64,000 bases of DNA from JANQMY01 sp965228775 (GTDB taxonomy: Bacteria > Pseudomonadota > Alphaproteobacteria > JANQMY01). The position numbers and the translations under genes are program-made. The stretch lies in the NCBI GenBank assembly GCA_965228775.1, contig OZ245840.1:3100001-3164000 (forward strand), given 5' to 3'. The first letter of the stretch is position 1, and each line of letters starts with the position of its first letter. The notes under the pieces are model-generated. The model made no database searches and was not told the origin of the DNA. It was given only the letters and a program-made list of their open reading frames with translations. Positions 50,801-58,986 of this stretch are shown here, in pieces.

Positions 50801-51482
50801 CTATCAATTTCCGCAGCAACCCTTCATCGCCATCGCGGCCATCAACCTTAAGGTCGAGCTCACCTTGCACGCGGTTGAGGTTCATTGTCATCGCGGTCGT
50901 CAAACCGGATTCTTTAAGTTCGCGCAATTGGAGTTGTGCATCGATCCGGTCGTCGGTCCAGACCAGTGCACTCTGTATGTCGGCCAAGACAGCGGGTCCA
51001 ATGACACCGTCGGCCACAAACAGGTTGGAGACTTCAAGGCTGGCTACCTGCAGGTCCAGTGGCAGTTCGGGAAGCGCGGGAAGGATCTGTCTGTTCGGGT
51101 CCGGCGTTGGCTCCGATTCCGGAAGCCGCGTGATCGTGACACCGTCCAGGGCAATACGGGATGCTTTGAACTGTCCGCTAATCGTAGCAAACGGCGACCA
51201 GGTTAATGTCAGCTGATCGACTTCCAGCCATGTGCCCTCTTGGTCCGCGACCTCAAGTTTCGTGATGCTAATGCGCCAAGGCCAGTTTCCAGCGAGGCTG
51301 CCATAGCTCACTTTCAGATCATCGCCTTCAACTGCGGCTAGAGCGGAATTCGTGATGGCGCGCCGCGCCGCATCCATTTGCAGGGTAATCCAAGCGACGG
51401 AGACCAAGGCAAAAATTCCTGCAAGGGCAGCGATGCCCCAGTAGGCAAGAGACCTTCTCTTCTTTTGTGCCGGTTGTGCCAT
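47844..51482 (-). CDS. tamB: Translocation and assembly module TamB
   Basis: A 1212-residue inner-membrane-anchored protein with one N-terminal membrane segment (LAYWGIAALAGIFALVSVAWITL) and a long region of beta-strand repeats that spans the periplasm as a lipid-conducting groove. The C-terminal DUF490 domain begins around residue 900 (PRIEGTAQVVKGTFEFAGRPFDLKRGVVTFDGG is characteristic) and ends in GLNWSWDY. With TamA it moves phospholipids or assists assembly of certain outer-membrane proteins. Its ATG overlaps the tamA stop by one base (TGATG), so translation is coupled; a TTG at 51485 is in frame but unlikely. The stop abuts the MEKHLA gene. Confidence 0.95.
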   Translation of the reverse strand: MAQPAQKKRRSLAYWGIAALAGIFALVSVAWITLQMDAARRAITNSALAAVEGDDLKVSYGSLAGNWPWRISITKLEVADQEGTWLEVDQLTLTWSPFATISGQFKASRIALDGVTITRLPESEPTPDPNRQILPALPELPLDLQVASLEVSNLFVADGVIGPAVLADIQSALVWTDDRIDAQLQLRELKESGLTTAMTMNLNRVQGELDLKVDGRDGDEGLLRKLIDPDLRDPIEFSFDGAGPGSNWNGSLQVMATDIAELSGTVSVTNPAPLSIEATANLLPGGKMQPQWKDVLGNKASITVKAHDATLDQATIDELTVETASGTQIFAKGQVNGATSSIAASLNGTIDNAEAFSALLGTPLSGKLSVRADVSGSLNDPAIDATVDGDNVVVDSTAFGTVTGDVGWPGARSKQGAINLAIQSPLGPGAVSANVTRPSDGSIRLSDITADWLTTKVSGDAILHTDETVSGELSFDIASLEKISFLTQFAGISDIGGAARGVIVLPAPELSGPTRFDATLTNFRYGNGTEMIGAKSIEASGTISSEATGNLSVKVFGEEMILPGLYTPTTLNTLSISAKGIRKDTDWELTVTNINQINDRLSMSGSYGRNEQDLQEINLSAVTGVLLGKAVRLERSASISERSDGWIVAPISLQYGDGTAEVAATIESNDIKADITLVNLPLQVGGESFDTINSTLTGQISLDTISAQKTGAASIQLQSRAGANDLGVTSVSAEWDGARVIMSGDLAGAGQFDGSLALTYANGQFNLPDNGTIGFSAKLNGAIGPLWRLAPYSEYELKGQGGLDFAATGTWSDPKITGTAELRDGYFESFGDGVFLKDLSLDLQANNSEKALMTLSATDGKKGKVSGTGEIVFQAGQHLPLKITADFDKAEILRSENIDAQLSGRVTLEGYTDNLSLAGDMIINRMDIRIPNDLPPSVIDLPAEYVNVPPALKNITTSETGDAENPIALNIKVQAPNRIFVEGRGLNSEWKSKLLVSGDTNMPRIEGTAQVVKGTFEFAGRPFDLKRGVVTFDGGKEIAPRLDVLASREDDDITVSVRVKGPASDPDLSFQSSPNLPQEDVLARVLFGKPVAELSYVELAQLGESLATLSGKGLGGGGRGFFGNVRQSLGVDVLSVDTGSIAGAADDEEAVGPSLTVGKYVTDRVYVGVTQGTDEDSTAVEVEVDITRRLSLSTEVGQKANSNIGLNWSWDY

Positions 51483-53320
51483 CAAAATGCCTGCCCAAGA
51501 CTGATGTAGAACTCGATATTACCATCCGTATCCCGAGGGTTGAGAGGGGTCGCAATATCAAATCGAAGGGGGCCGATGGCCGTGAAGTAGCGAATGCCGA
51601 GGCCCGCTCCCCAAAGCAGGCCGCCGTCAAAATCAGGGTAGGTCTCGTTGTATACGTTGCCCCCTTCGATAAATGGCACCAGACCGATATCTCTCGTTAC
51701 TCTCGTGCGCAACTCGAGCCCCAATTCTACGCGAGAGCGGCCCCCGGTCGGATCGCCATCTAGATCGAGCGGTCCAGCCTCTCGAAATTCGAAGCCGCGA
51801 ATGGATCCGGCACCGCCGGAATAAAAACGGCGGTTCGCCGGAATGTCTCCCGTCAGTTCACCGGCAGAGACGCTGAACCGGGCACGCCCTGCAAGCGTGA
51901 ACCGATTGTTTTTGCCAAAGCTTTGGTAATTCGATCCGGTGGCGTCGAACGAAACAAATGTCAGTAGGCCGCGGTTTGCGCCCAAGTGAGGCACGAGCCG
52001 TCCGGACGCCCGCACCCCTTTCTTGGGGTCTAGTAAGTCGTCTGTCGAATCCCACCGCGCGAGCAAAGGGAACGCAATTAGTTGAGATTGCGATGTCCCA
52101 AAACTATCTTCAAGCGTCGCGAACTCTGCTTCTACCGTTCCCGTAAGCGAAAGCCGTCTGCTAATCCGCCGTTCGATACTTGCGGAAATCGTCCCACCCA
52201 ATTCGTCGAAGGCGTCCGAGTCCTCGCGCTGAAATTCTGTGCCCAAGATCAAAACCTGATCCGACCGGCCGAATTCAGGCTGCCGATAGGTCAGGTCAAT
52301 GCCCTGGCGCAATTGCGTCCCGCTGGCCTCAGCGGTGAAGCGCTGCCCCCGGCCAAACAAGTTCCGGTTTTCCCACAATATGCGTCCGCCTGCGCCTTCA
52401 TTGGTGGAGTAACTGACACCCAACCCGAAGGACCGGTGTTTGCGCTCCTTGGCCACCAGCGTGATGGGGAGCTCCTCGCCGTCACGAAGTGAATCTTCTG
52501 CATATTCCACGCGTACGGAATCAAAGAGTTCCAGGTTTTCAAGAGAGCGGTCGAAAGCGGCGACTTTGCGGGCGTCGAATGGATCTCCCTGTTTCCAGGG
52601 GATGTGATTGCGTATGAACCCTTCCTCAACGCGGCCCGCCCCAGATATGCTTAAGGGGCCGAAAGTACGCAAGCCACCATCGTCAATGATTGTTCGCACA
52701 CGCGCGCTTTTAGTGGCGAAATCAACCCGTACGTTTCGGTCAGCGATTTGCGCAAACGGATACCCCAAGTTCTGCAGGCGCCGAACAATACCTTTCTCGA
52801 TATCGACGATGCGTTGGGACCGCAGCCGTGTTCCAGGCGCAAGACCAATATCCCGCACCCCCAAAGGCGGTGCTTCTAAAGGTGAAAGTTCTTCGCCGTC
52901 TCTAGCAAAAACAAATGTGTACTGATCAATGACAAAGGGATCGCCGGAATCGATGTCGATGACGATCTTGGCGGGGGTTTTCGTCAGATCCACTTGTGCT
53001 TCCAGCGATGCTGCGTAAAAGCCTTCGCTGCGTAAGACACGCCGAAACCGGTCAATGTCTTCGTTAATACGCCGTTGAAGGCCGGTGGCGGACGGCGGTG
53101 GCGTGTCGCGCAATGCCCTTAGGCGCGAGCTGTCTTCCAACAGCCGCTTGAGACCGTTATCACGGATGCCGGAAATATCTACTTTGTACCGGATGCCCCC
53201 ATCCCCATCATTGCCATTTTGACTGTACGCAGGGCTCCAGCCTGGCGCCGCAAATGTCAGGGGAAGGATCACAGCCAGCAGGGAGAGGCGAATGAGGGCG
53301 GCGAAAGAGCGGTTGAACAT
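51482..53320 (-). CDS. tamA: Outer-membrane assembly protein TamA (Omp85 family)
   Basis: A 612-residue Omp85 protein with a signal peptide (residues about 1-25), POTRA domains in the first half (YKVDISGIRDNGLKRLLEDSSRL and FGPLSISGAGRVEEGFIRNHIPWKQGDPFD), and a 16-strand barrel in the second half. The barrel has the loop 6 motif region GSIRGFEFREAGP (RGF/Y signature) and the C-terminal LGQAF ending in Phe. TamA accepts the C-terminus of TamB. It begins the tamA-tamB-MEKHLA operon. The lengths of both Tam proteins are as usual. Confidence 0.94.
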   Translation of the reverse strand: MFNRSFAALIRLSLLAVILPLTFAAPGWSPAYSQNGNDGDGGIRYKVDISGIRDNGLKRLLEDSSRLRALRDTPPPSATGLQRRINEDIDRFRRVLRSEGFYAASLEAQVDLTKTPAKIVIDIDSGDPFVIDQYTFVFARDGEELSPLEAPPLGVRDIGLAPGTRLRSQRIVDIEKGIVRRLQNLGYPFAQIADRNVRVDFATKSARVRTIIDDGGLRTFGPLSISGAGRVEEGFIRNHIPWKQGDPFDARKVAAFDRSLENLELFDSVRVEYAEDSLRDGEELPITLVAKERKHRSFGLGVSYSTNEGAGGRILWENRNLFGRGQRFTAEASGTQLRQGIDLTYRQPEFGRSDQVLILGTEFQREDSDAFDELGGTISASIERRISRRLSLTGTVEAEFATLEDSFGTSQSQLIAFPLLARWDSTDDLLDPKKGVRASGRLVPHLGANRGLLTFVSFDATGSNYQSFGKNNRFTLAGRARFSVSAGELTGDIPANRRFYSGGAGSIRGFEFREAGPLDLDGDPTGGRSRVELGLELRTRVTRDIGLVPFIEGGNVYNETYPDFDGGLLWGAGLGIRYFTAIGPLRFDIATPLNPRDTDGNIEFYISLGQAF

Positions 53321-53489
53321 ATTACGCTGATACTTTTGTCACGCGGCGGTCATAGGTTGTGTTTTTGCCGTTTCGTTGGCCGCCGACCCGCAGGCGGACA
53401 GTTTTGCTTCAGATTTTTGTTGCCGTAGCCTTGTGCCCCTGACCAATATGCCATGGTCTATCGCTTAATCCGACCCAGGGAAGAAAAAA

Positions 53490-53795
53490 ATGCTCATAGT
53501 TGCCGCCAAAGTAACCCTTGGCCCTGATGCCATCCAGACTCTCACGCCGCTGGCCCAAAAAATGGCTGTCGAAACGCTCAAAGAGCCTGGATGCATAGAA
53601 TATGCGTTTTCAGTCGATCTGTCGGATCCAAACTTGGTGCGGATTTTTGAGAAATGGGAAAGCCAAGAGGCGTTGGACAACCATTTCACCACGCCTCACA
53701 TGGCCGAATTTCAGGCCGGATTGGCCGAAGCTGATGTGCGCGGCGTGGAAGCCAAGATCTATGACATTTCCGGTGAACGCAACATTGGCGGCTAA
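53490..53795 (+). CDS. Antibiotic biosynthesis monooxygenase (ABM) domain protein
   Basis: A 101-residue ABM-fold protein: a ferredoxin-like dimeric alpha/beta barrel. It has LIVAAKVTLGPDAIQTLTPLA, then EPGCIEYAFSVDLSDPNLVRIFEKWESQEALDNHFTTPHMAEFQ, the EPGC and EKWxSxEALDxHxxTPH segments typical of putative quinol monooxygenases such as YgiN. Such enzymes oxidise quinols or similar compounds without metal or cofactor. It is upstream of and convergent with the FAD monooxygenase, overlapping it by 4 bp. The ribosome site is AGGGAAG. Confidence 0.88.
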   Translation: MLIVAAKVTLGPDAIQTLTPLAQKMAVETLKEPGCIEYAFSVDLSDPNLVRIFEKWESQEALDNHFTTPHMAEFQAGLAEADVRGVEAKIYDISGERNIGG

Positions 53796-55363
53796 GCCGT
53801 CAGCCCGACCGTGCTGGTGAAATAGTCCAGCAACTGCTCCTCGGTAAGGCGTTTCGACGCCATGCCGATGTACATATCGGGCCGCATCACAAAGGTCCTG
53901 CCCTCCACATCGTCACGCCAACTTGCGTCAAGGCAGATGGCTTCGGCATATCCGATAGGTATGCCGAACTGCTTCTCAATCTTTTGGCAAAGCGTCGCGT
54001 TTGTCTGTGCCTGACGGGGCGCTGCAAAGTCGATGATTTGAAAGCCTGGCTCTGCCAAAAGGTCGAGCGTTGATAGTGTCTGCTTTTCGGTTTCGATTTG
54101 AAAGGGAGGCAGTCTATCGCCTGCGGTCACTCTGTCCCGCTCGGTTCCGAAATTCACAGCCAAGGAATGTCCCTTATGTGTGATGCCGATCTGGGAAATC
54201 GTTTCGAAGAAGAGCCGTCTCGAAAAACTGAATTTCATGGCGGTTCGCAGGAATCGCGGAAAGATGCGGGTACGCAGAAAAACGGGCCAGAAATCCTGAG
54301 ACATGGCGGCTCGAAACCCCCGGTCTGTGGTGTCCAGCAGTCGATGCGCGAATGGCAGGCGTTCTTCGTTGTAAGTGTCGATCAACGTTTCGCTCGCCTG
54401 GCCTTGTGTGACCAAGGCCAGCTTCCAGGCGAGATTATGGGCATCCAGCAGGCCGGTGTTCATGCCTTGACCCCCAGCCGGAGAGTGGATGTGTGCCGCA
54501 TCCCCCGCCAATAGCACCTGGCCGGACCGGAAGCTTTTCACGCAACGATGATGCACCGTGTAGGACGTGAACCAGTTGGGTTCACCGAATTTCAGTGACT
54601 TTCTGAAAATGGGGGCAAGGTCAGTCTTGATATCGTCGAAGCTTGGTGCCTCGGCGGTGATGCTATTGGGGACGATACCGACCATTCGGAAATGGCTGGC
54701 CCCATCCAGCGGAAGGATGAGCGCGAAGCCCTCTTTGGCAAAGTAAATCCCGCCTTCAGTGTGCAGAATATCGCCTTCGATATCCAGGTCGGCAACATAG
54801 AAGCGTTCGTTGTAGGTGCCGCCGCCAAACGGCATGTTCAGCGCGTGCCGTATGGGGCTGGAAGCGCCGTCTGCGGCGACAATCCATTGTGCGTTGATTG
54901 TCTCTTCGGTGTCGTCCTGCTGTTGGACAGTCGCTGTTGCGCCGTCGCTTCGTTGCTCAAGGCTGACAAAGGGGGTGCTCCATTCCACTTTTCCACCAAG
55001 GGCTATCAAGCGGTCCAACAGGATTTGCTCATTGCGCGATTGTTCCAGTACCAGCAGGAAGGGGAAACTGCTGAGCCCTTCGCCAATTTCCCCCAGAGGG
55101 ACGCGAACCCGGCGTTCACCATTCACATGGATGTTCATGGCGGGCATCACATAGCCTTCGTCCATGGCGCGTTTCGCGATACCTAGCTGCTGGTAGACCT
55201 CCATAGTGCGGGCCTGCACTACCAGCGCGCGGGATTCCCTTGTGGGTCCGGACTTTGAATCTATGATCCGGAAGTCGATGCCAAAGCGTGCGAGCTGACA
55301 CGCCGTCATCAAGCCGGTTGGACCTGCGCCAACGATTAGGGCGGGCGTTTGCGTGTCGGCCAT
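53792..55363 (-). CDS. FAD-dependent aromatic monooxygenase (PheA/TfdB-like)
   Basis: A 523-residue group A flavoprotein hydroxylase. The N-terminal FAD site is ALIVGAGPTGLMTACQLARFGIDF; the second FAD motif is GQVLLAGDAAHIHSPAGGQGMNTGLLDAHNLAWKLA, with the GD motif. The middle contains the DG-type segment (WIVAADGASSPIRHALNM). The C-terminal thioredoxin-like region is short. These enzymes hydroxylate phenols with NAD(P)H and O2 (phenol hydroxylase, 2,4-dichlorophenol hydroxylase and anthracycline-type relatives); the exact substrate is unclear. It lies 25 bp downstream of the quinone oxidoreductase gene on the same strand, so the two probably form an operon for phenol/quinone chemistry. Confidence 0.91.
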   Translation of the reverse strand: MADTQTPALIVGAGPTGLMTACQLARFGIDFRIIDSKSGPTRESRALVVQARTMEVYQQLGIAKRAMDEGYVMPAMNIHVNGERRVRVPLGEIGEGLSSFPFLLVLEQSRNEQILLDRLIALGGKVEWSTPFVSLEQRSDGATATVQQQDDTEETINAQWIVAADGASSPIRHALNMPFGGGTYNERFYVADLDIEGDILHTEGGIYFAKEGFALILPLDGASHFRMVGIVPNSITAEAPSFDDIKTDLAPIFRKSLKFGEPNWFTSYTVHHRCVKSFRSGQVLLAGDAAHIHSPAGGQGMNTGLLDAHNLAWKLALVTQGQASETLIDTYNEERLPFAHRLLDTTDRGFRAAMSQDFWPVFLRTRIFPRFLRTAMKFSFSRRLFFETISQIGITHKGHSLAVNFGTERDRVTAGDRLPPFQIETEKQTLSTLDLLAEPGFQIIDFAAPRQAQTNATLCQKIEKQFGIPIGYAEAICLDASWRDDVEGRTFVMRPDMYIGMASKRLTEEQLLDYFTSTVGLTA

Positions 55364-55388
55364 AGGTTCTCCTCAAGGCCCGGTCATG

Positions 55389-56363
55389 TTAGGGCACGAC
55401 AATGGCTTTGCCCACGACCTTCCGGTCCAGCAAGTCGCGCATGGCCTGGCCTGCCTCTTCCAACGAATAGCTTTGCCCTGAGGGCGGATGCAAATTTCCC
55501 AAAGCGACCCATTCCATCAACTGTGTGAGCAAGGGGACGTTTCGGGCCGGGTCTTCGCGCATCCAGCCACCCCAATCGACCCCGACGATCCGGCACCGCT
55601 TTAGCAGCGGCAGATTAAGGGCGATGCGTGGGATCGTTCCTGAAGCGAAACCGATGACCAGGTGCCTGCCGCCATGCGCAAGGGAGCGCAGGGCAAGCTC
55701 CGATTGATCGCCACCGACAGGATCATAAACCACGTCGACCCCACGTCCTTCGGTCATCTCCTTAATGTCGTTGCGCCAGCCGTCCTTGGTGTAGTCTATG
55801 GTTTCGTCCGCCCCCTGCGAAATGCACAGTTCGCGTTTTGCTTCAGTTGATGCCGCCGCGATCACCCGGCCACCCAGCGTTTTCGCTAAGTCGATGGCCG
55901 CCAGTCCAACCCCACCGGCGGCGCCCAGGACCAGCACGGTTTCGCCTTTCTTGAGATCGCCTTGGTCTTTGAGGCCATACAGGCCGGTGCAATACGCCAC
56001 GGTAAATCCGGCGGCCGCTTCAAACGGCAAATTGTCCGGCATGGGCACACAGGCAAAAGCTGATGCCTTGGCTTTCTCGGCGAACCCGCCGGACGGGGCC
56101 AGGGTCATGACACGGTCGCCCACTTTTAGATTGTTCACGTCCGGTCCCACCGCTGCGATGACACCGGAAATTTCACTGCCCGGCGTGAATGGCAGGGGCG
56201 GCTTTACCTGATAGAGCCCTTGGACCACCAATCCGTCCACGAATCCCACACCGGCGGCCCGCACATCGATGATTACATCGCTAGGACCTGGTGCTGGATC
56301 AGGAACTTCTTGAACCGTCGCCTGTTCCGGCGGCGAATAGTCTGTGAATACGATGGCGCGCAT
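55389..56363 (-). CDS. Quinone oxidoreductase-like MDR protein
   Basis: A 324-residue medium-chain dehydrogenase/reductase of the zinc-free quinone oxidoreductase branch. VDGLVVQGLYQVKPPLPFTPGSEISGVIAAVG has no zinc-ligand set. The Rossmann fold is VLVLGAAGGVGLAAIDLAKTLGGRVIAAASTEAKRE and the NADPH preference is suggested by the AxSTEAK segment. GWRNDIKEMTEGRGVDVVYDPVGG follows. It reduces quinones or unsaturated ketones. It precedes the flavin hydroxylase in the same direction and could reduce the quinones that hydroxylase generates. The start is 124 bp from the divergent secreted protein gene. Confidence 0.92.
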   Translation of the reverse strand: MRAIVFTDYSPPEQATVQEVPDPAPGPSDVIIDVRAAGVGFVDGLVVQGLYQVKPPLPFTPGSEISGVIAAVGPDVNNLKVGDRVMTLAPSGGFAEKAKASAFACVPMPDNLPFEAAAGFTVAYCTGLYGLKDQGDLKKGETVLVLGAAGGVGLAAIDLAKTLGGRVIAAASTEAKRELCISQGADETIDYTKDGWRNDIKEMTEGRGVDVVYDPVGGDQSELALRSLAHGGRHLVIGFASGTIPRIALNLPLLKRCRIVGVDWGGWMREDPARNVPLLTQLMEWVALGNLHPPSGQSYSLEEAGQAMRDLLDRKVVGKAIVVP

Positions 56364-56486
56364 TGTTTTTACCTCCCCGTCTGACGCATTCTGCGCGTCA
56401 TCAAGCCGAATCTAAACTTATTTTAAGTATGATACAGGTAAGGAACAAAGTAGGGGATGAAGGGCACGATTGAGAGAGGGGAGAAT

Positions 56487-57059
56487 ATGGGCAGAGTGGC
56501 AAGTATGATTCTGGCGGTGGCATTTGGTTTTCTGTCAGCGGCAGCTTATGCCGCCGGACCGAGCCTTGAGCAAACGCTGCTTTTTCTTGAAGAAAAGCAG
56601 TTCGCGGGAAATACCTGGAAAAGAGACAATAGATGGCGCGTCAACAATGATGGCACGCTCACCTGGGATTACCTTGAAACCAATCCTCGTGATGACGACA
56701 GCATAAGGTTTTTCAACGAGTCCTCTATCCGCATTGGTGATGTGGAAAAAATCACCATCAAAAAAAGGGAAAACAAGTCCACCAACGAAACTTGGCCCGA
56801 ACTCCGTATTGCCTGCGTGCAGGGTATCGACTGCATACGGACCAGTGTTAAGGCGGTTTATGCCTCGGGAAAAACGGATGTGCGTTCTTACAGCGGGGCT
56901 TCCTGGAGCCTTACGGAGAAAACGTTTAGTGGGAACACCGAAAAAAAGCGGCTCTACAAGTTGAAGAATGCCTTGCAACACCTGTTCGAACTACAGGGCC
57001 ACGAGGTCGGCTTCACTGATGAATTCTTCATTGATGATTTGTTTTCCGGGTCCAACTAA
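56487..57059 (+). CDS. Small secreted protein of unknown function
   Basis: A 190-residue protein with a signal peptide (VASMILAVAFGFLSAAAYA) and a mature part of about 168 residues. I do not recognise the family. Near the C-terminus is KNALQHLFELQGHEVGF, which resembles the end of the next gene's product (RDDVQHLWSSQGYTI), so the two may be distantly related. Two cysteines (IACVQGIDCI) are close together. The ATG at 56487 follows GAGGGGAG. It is 55 bp upstream of the next gene, on the same strand. Confidence 0.68.
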   Translation: MGRVASMILAVAFGFLSAAAYAAGPSLEQTLLFLEEKQFAGNTWKRDNRWRVNNDGTLTWDYLETNPRDDDSIRFFNESSIRIGDVEKITIKKRENKSTNETWPELRIACVQGIDCIRTSVKAVYASGKTDVRSYSGASWSLTEKTFSGNTEKKRLYKLKNALQHLFELQGHEVGFTDEFFIDDLFSGSN

Positions 57060-57114
57060 AAAAGGGACGTAATTGACGAAAGCGATTCAAGTCACTGCGG
57101 CGAGAGAGTTTAAA

Positions 57115-57483
57115 ATGAAAATGATCAAGTTGTTCTTGTCTTCCCTGTTTGCCTTCACCGTTGTTTTGACTGGGGCTCTCCAAGCCGGTGAAATTTCTGA
57201 TCACAAGCTATCCGGCTACTATTTCGCCGCTTACACACAAGGCTGCGAAAGCGATAGTGAAAGAAATGTCTATCTCAGCGATGTGGTTTACAAAAGCGAA
57301 GAGGCTGACCCTATCTGGGTAACGTTTCAAAAGACGCTTGAAGACCGGTGCAGCATGTATATCGATGTGCCGGGGGTCCAAGGCTATGACAAAAAGTCGG
57401 AAGCCTTAGAGGCGCGAGATGACGTTCAACACCTTTGGAGCAGTCAAGGATACACCATCATTACGGTGGACTTGGAAGACTAA
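57115..57483 (+). CDS. Small secreted protein of unknown function
   Basis: A 122-residue protein with a signal peptide (MKMIKLFLSSLFAFTVVLTGALQA) and a mature part beginning GEISDHKLSGYYFAAYTQGC. Two Cys, CESD and RCSMY, could form a disulfide. The C-terminal RDDVQHLWSSQGYTIITVDLED shares the pattern Q-H-L-aromatic-x2-Q-G with the protein upstream. I cannot name a family. I start at the ATG at 57115, which is the signal-peptide start; an ATG at 57073 is in frame but adds an improbable leader. Confidence 0.66.
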   Translation: MKMIKLFLSSLFAFTVVLTGALQAGEISDHKLSGYYFAAYTQGCESDSERNVYLSDVVYKSEEADPIWVTFQKTLEDRCSMYIDVPGVQGYDKKSEALEARDDVQHLWSSQGYTIITVDLED

Positions 57484-57588
57484 CGGGGCCGTGACAGGCC
57501 AAGGACGTGTGGCCCACGTATGAAATCAATTCTGTTTGTCCTGGGTAAGCCCCCTCGAAACGTCACGATCTAGGGGGCGGCCTGCCAA

Positions 57589-58893
57589 ATGATGAACCTT
57601 ATCGAACGTTGGTTTCGATTATCCGAGAACGGTACAAACTGGCGGAATGAGGTGGTTGCGGGGGCAACCACGTTCGTCACCATGGGCTACATTATATTCG
57701 TCAATCCCGCCATTCTCGCGGACGCAGGCATGGACGAAGGCGCGGTTTTTGTCGCAACGTGTCTGGCCGCTGCCTTAGGGTCGTTCCTGATGGGGGTGGT
57801 TGCGAACTACCCCATCGCCGTTGCGCCGGGCATGGGCCTCAATGCTTTCTTCACCTATGGCGTTGTTCTGGGCCTTGGCTATACCTGGCAGGCCGCGCTG
57901 GGAGCCGTGTTCGTTTCCGGCATTCTGTTCTTGATACTGAGTATTCTGCCTGTTCGCACATGGATCATCAACGCGATCCCGCGGTCACAACGCCTGGCTA
58001 TCTCGGCGGGGCTTGGTTTGTTTCTTGGGCTTATCGCGTTGCGCAATGCGGGCATCGTCGTCGATCATTCTGCGACGTTGGTTGGCCTGGGTGATTTGTC
58101 ATCGGCGCCGGTGTTGCTCGCGGTCGGATGTTTCGTGTTGATCGGAGCGCTTGATGCGCGGGGTATTCCGGGGGCGATCTTGATTGGCATGGGCGTGGCA
58201 ACGGCAATCGGTGTTGCGTTGGGCGTTTCTCCTTTCGAAGGCATCGTTTCGTTGCCCCCCAGCATTGCGCCGACCTTCATGGCGATGGACATTGCCAGCG
58301 CGCTGGAAATCGGAATGATCAGCGTCGTACTAGCGTTTCTTTTCGTCGACATTTTCGATACGGCAGGGACTCTCATTGGTGTGTCTCACCGGGCGGGGCT
58401 GTTGGATCAACACGGCAATCTGCCGCGCATGAACCGCGCTTTTATCTCCGACAGCGGGGCCACCATCGCTGGTGCGGCATTGGGCACATCGCCTGTCACC
58501 AGCTACATGGAAAGCGCTGCTGGTGTGAAAGCGGGCGGCCGCACAGGTCTTACCGCCGTTGTTGTGGCGTTTCTATTTCTAGCCAGCGTGTTTCTGGCAC
58601 CGGCAGCGGCCACGATCCAGAACTATGCAACAGCACCCGCTTTGCTGTTTGTGGCATGCATCATGGCGCGGGGCATCTCGGAATTCGATTGGAACGATGT
58701 GACGGATTATGTTCCCGGTATCGTCACGGTGCTGACCATGCCGCTGACATTTTCGATCGCGAACGGTATCGGCTTTGGCCTCATTGCCTATGCCGCGCTT
58801 AAGCTATTCGGTGGACGCCACCAAGAAGTTTCCATGCCTCTTTTGGTGGTGTGCGCGTTGTTCATTGCGAAGTTCATTTGGCTTGGAGAGTAG
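57589..58893 (+). CDS. NCS2 family purine permease (AzgA-like)
   Basis: A 434-residue permease with about 13 membrane segments, of the adenine/guanine/hypoxanthine branch of NCS2. Typical are GATTFVTMGYIIFVNPAILADAG, PIAVAPGMGLNAFFTYGVVLG, GLFLGLIALRNAGIVV, LFVDIFDTAGTLIGV and FISDSGATIAGAALGTSPVTSYMESAAGV. It imports purine bases with protons. No purine riboswitch was recognised in the upstream 105 bp. It is monocistronic, with the luciferase-like gene 94 bp downstream on the same strand. Confidence 0.94.
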   Translation: MMNLIERWFRLSENGTNWRNEVVAGATTFVTMGYIIFVNPAILADAGMDEGAVFVATCLAAALGSFLMGVVANYPIAVAPGMGLNAFFTYGVVLGLGYTWQAALGAVFVSGILFLILSILPVRTWIINAIPRSQRLAISAGLGLFLGLIALRNAGIVVDHSATLVGLGDLSSAPVLLAVGCFVLIGALDARGIPGAILIGMGVATAIGVALGVSPFEGIVSLPPSIAPTFMAMDIASALEIGMISVVLAFLFVDIFDTAGTLIGVSHRAGLLDQHGNLPRMNRAFISDSGATIAGAALGTSPVTSYMESAAGVKAGGRTGLTAVVVAFLFLASVFLAPAAATIQNYATAPALLFVACIMARGISEFDWNDVTDYVPGIVTVLTMPLTFSIANGIGFGLIAYAALKLFGGRHQEVSMPLLVVCALFIAKFIWLGE

Positions 58894-58986
58894 GCCGCCA
58901 CGCCAAAGAAGCTGGACGCCGCTCCCAAATGATCTAAATTGCCCGTAACACAAAGGGCAAATGTCATCACGGATGGGAGAGCGGCA

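Noticed and set aside
57484..57588. Purine riboswitch ahead of the NCS2 permease
   Set aside because: Too short, and the conserved junction and loop sequences are absent.
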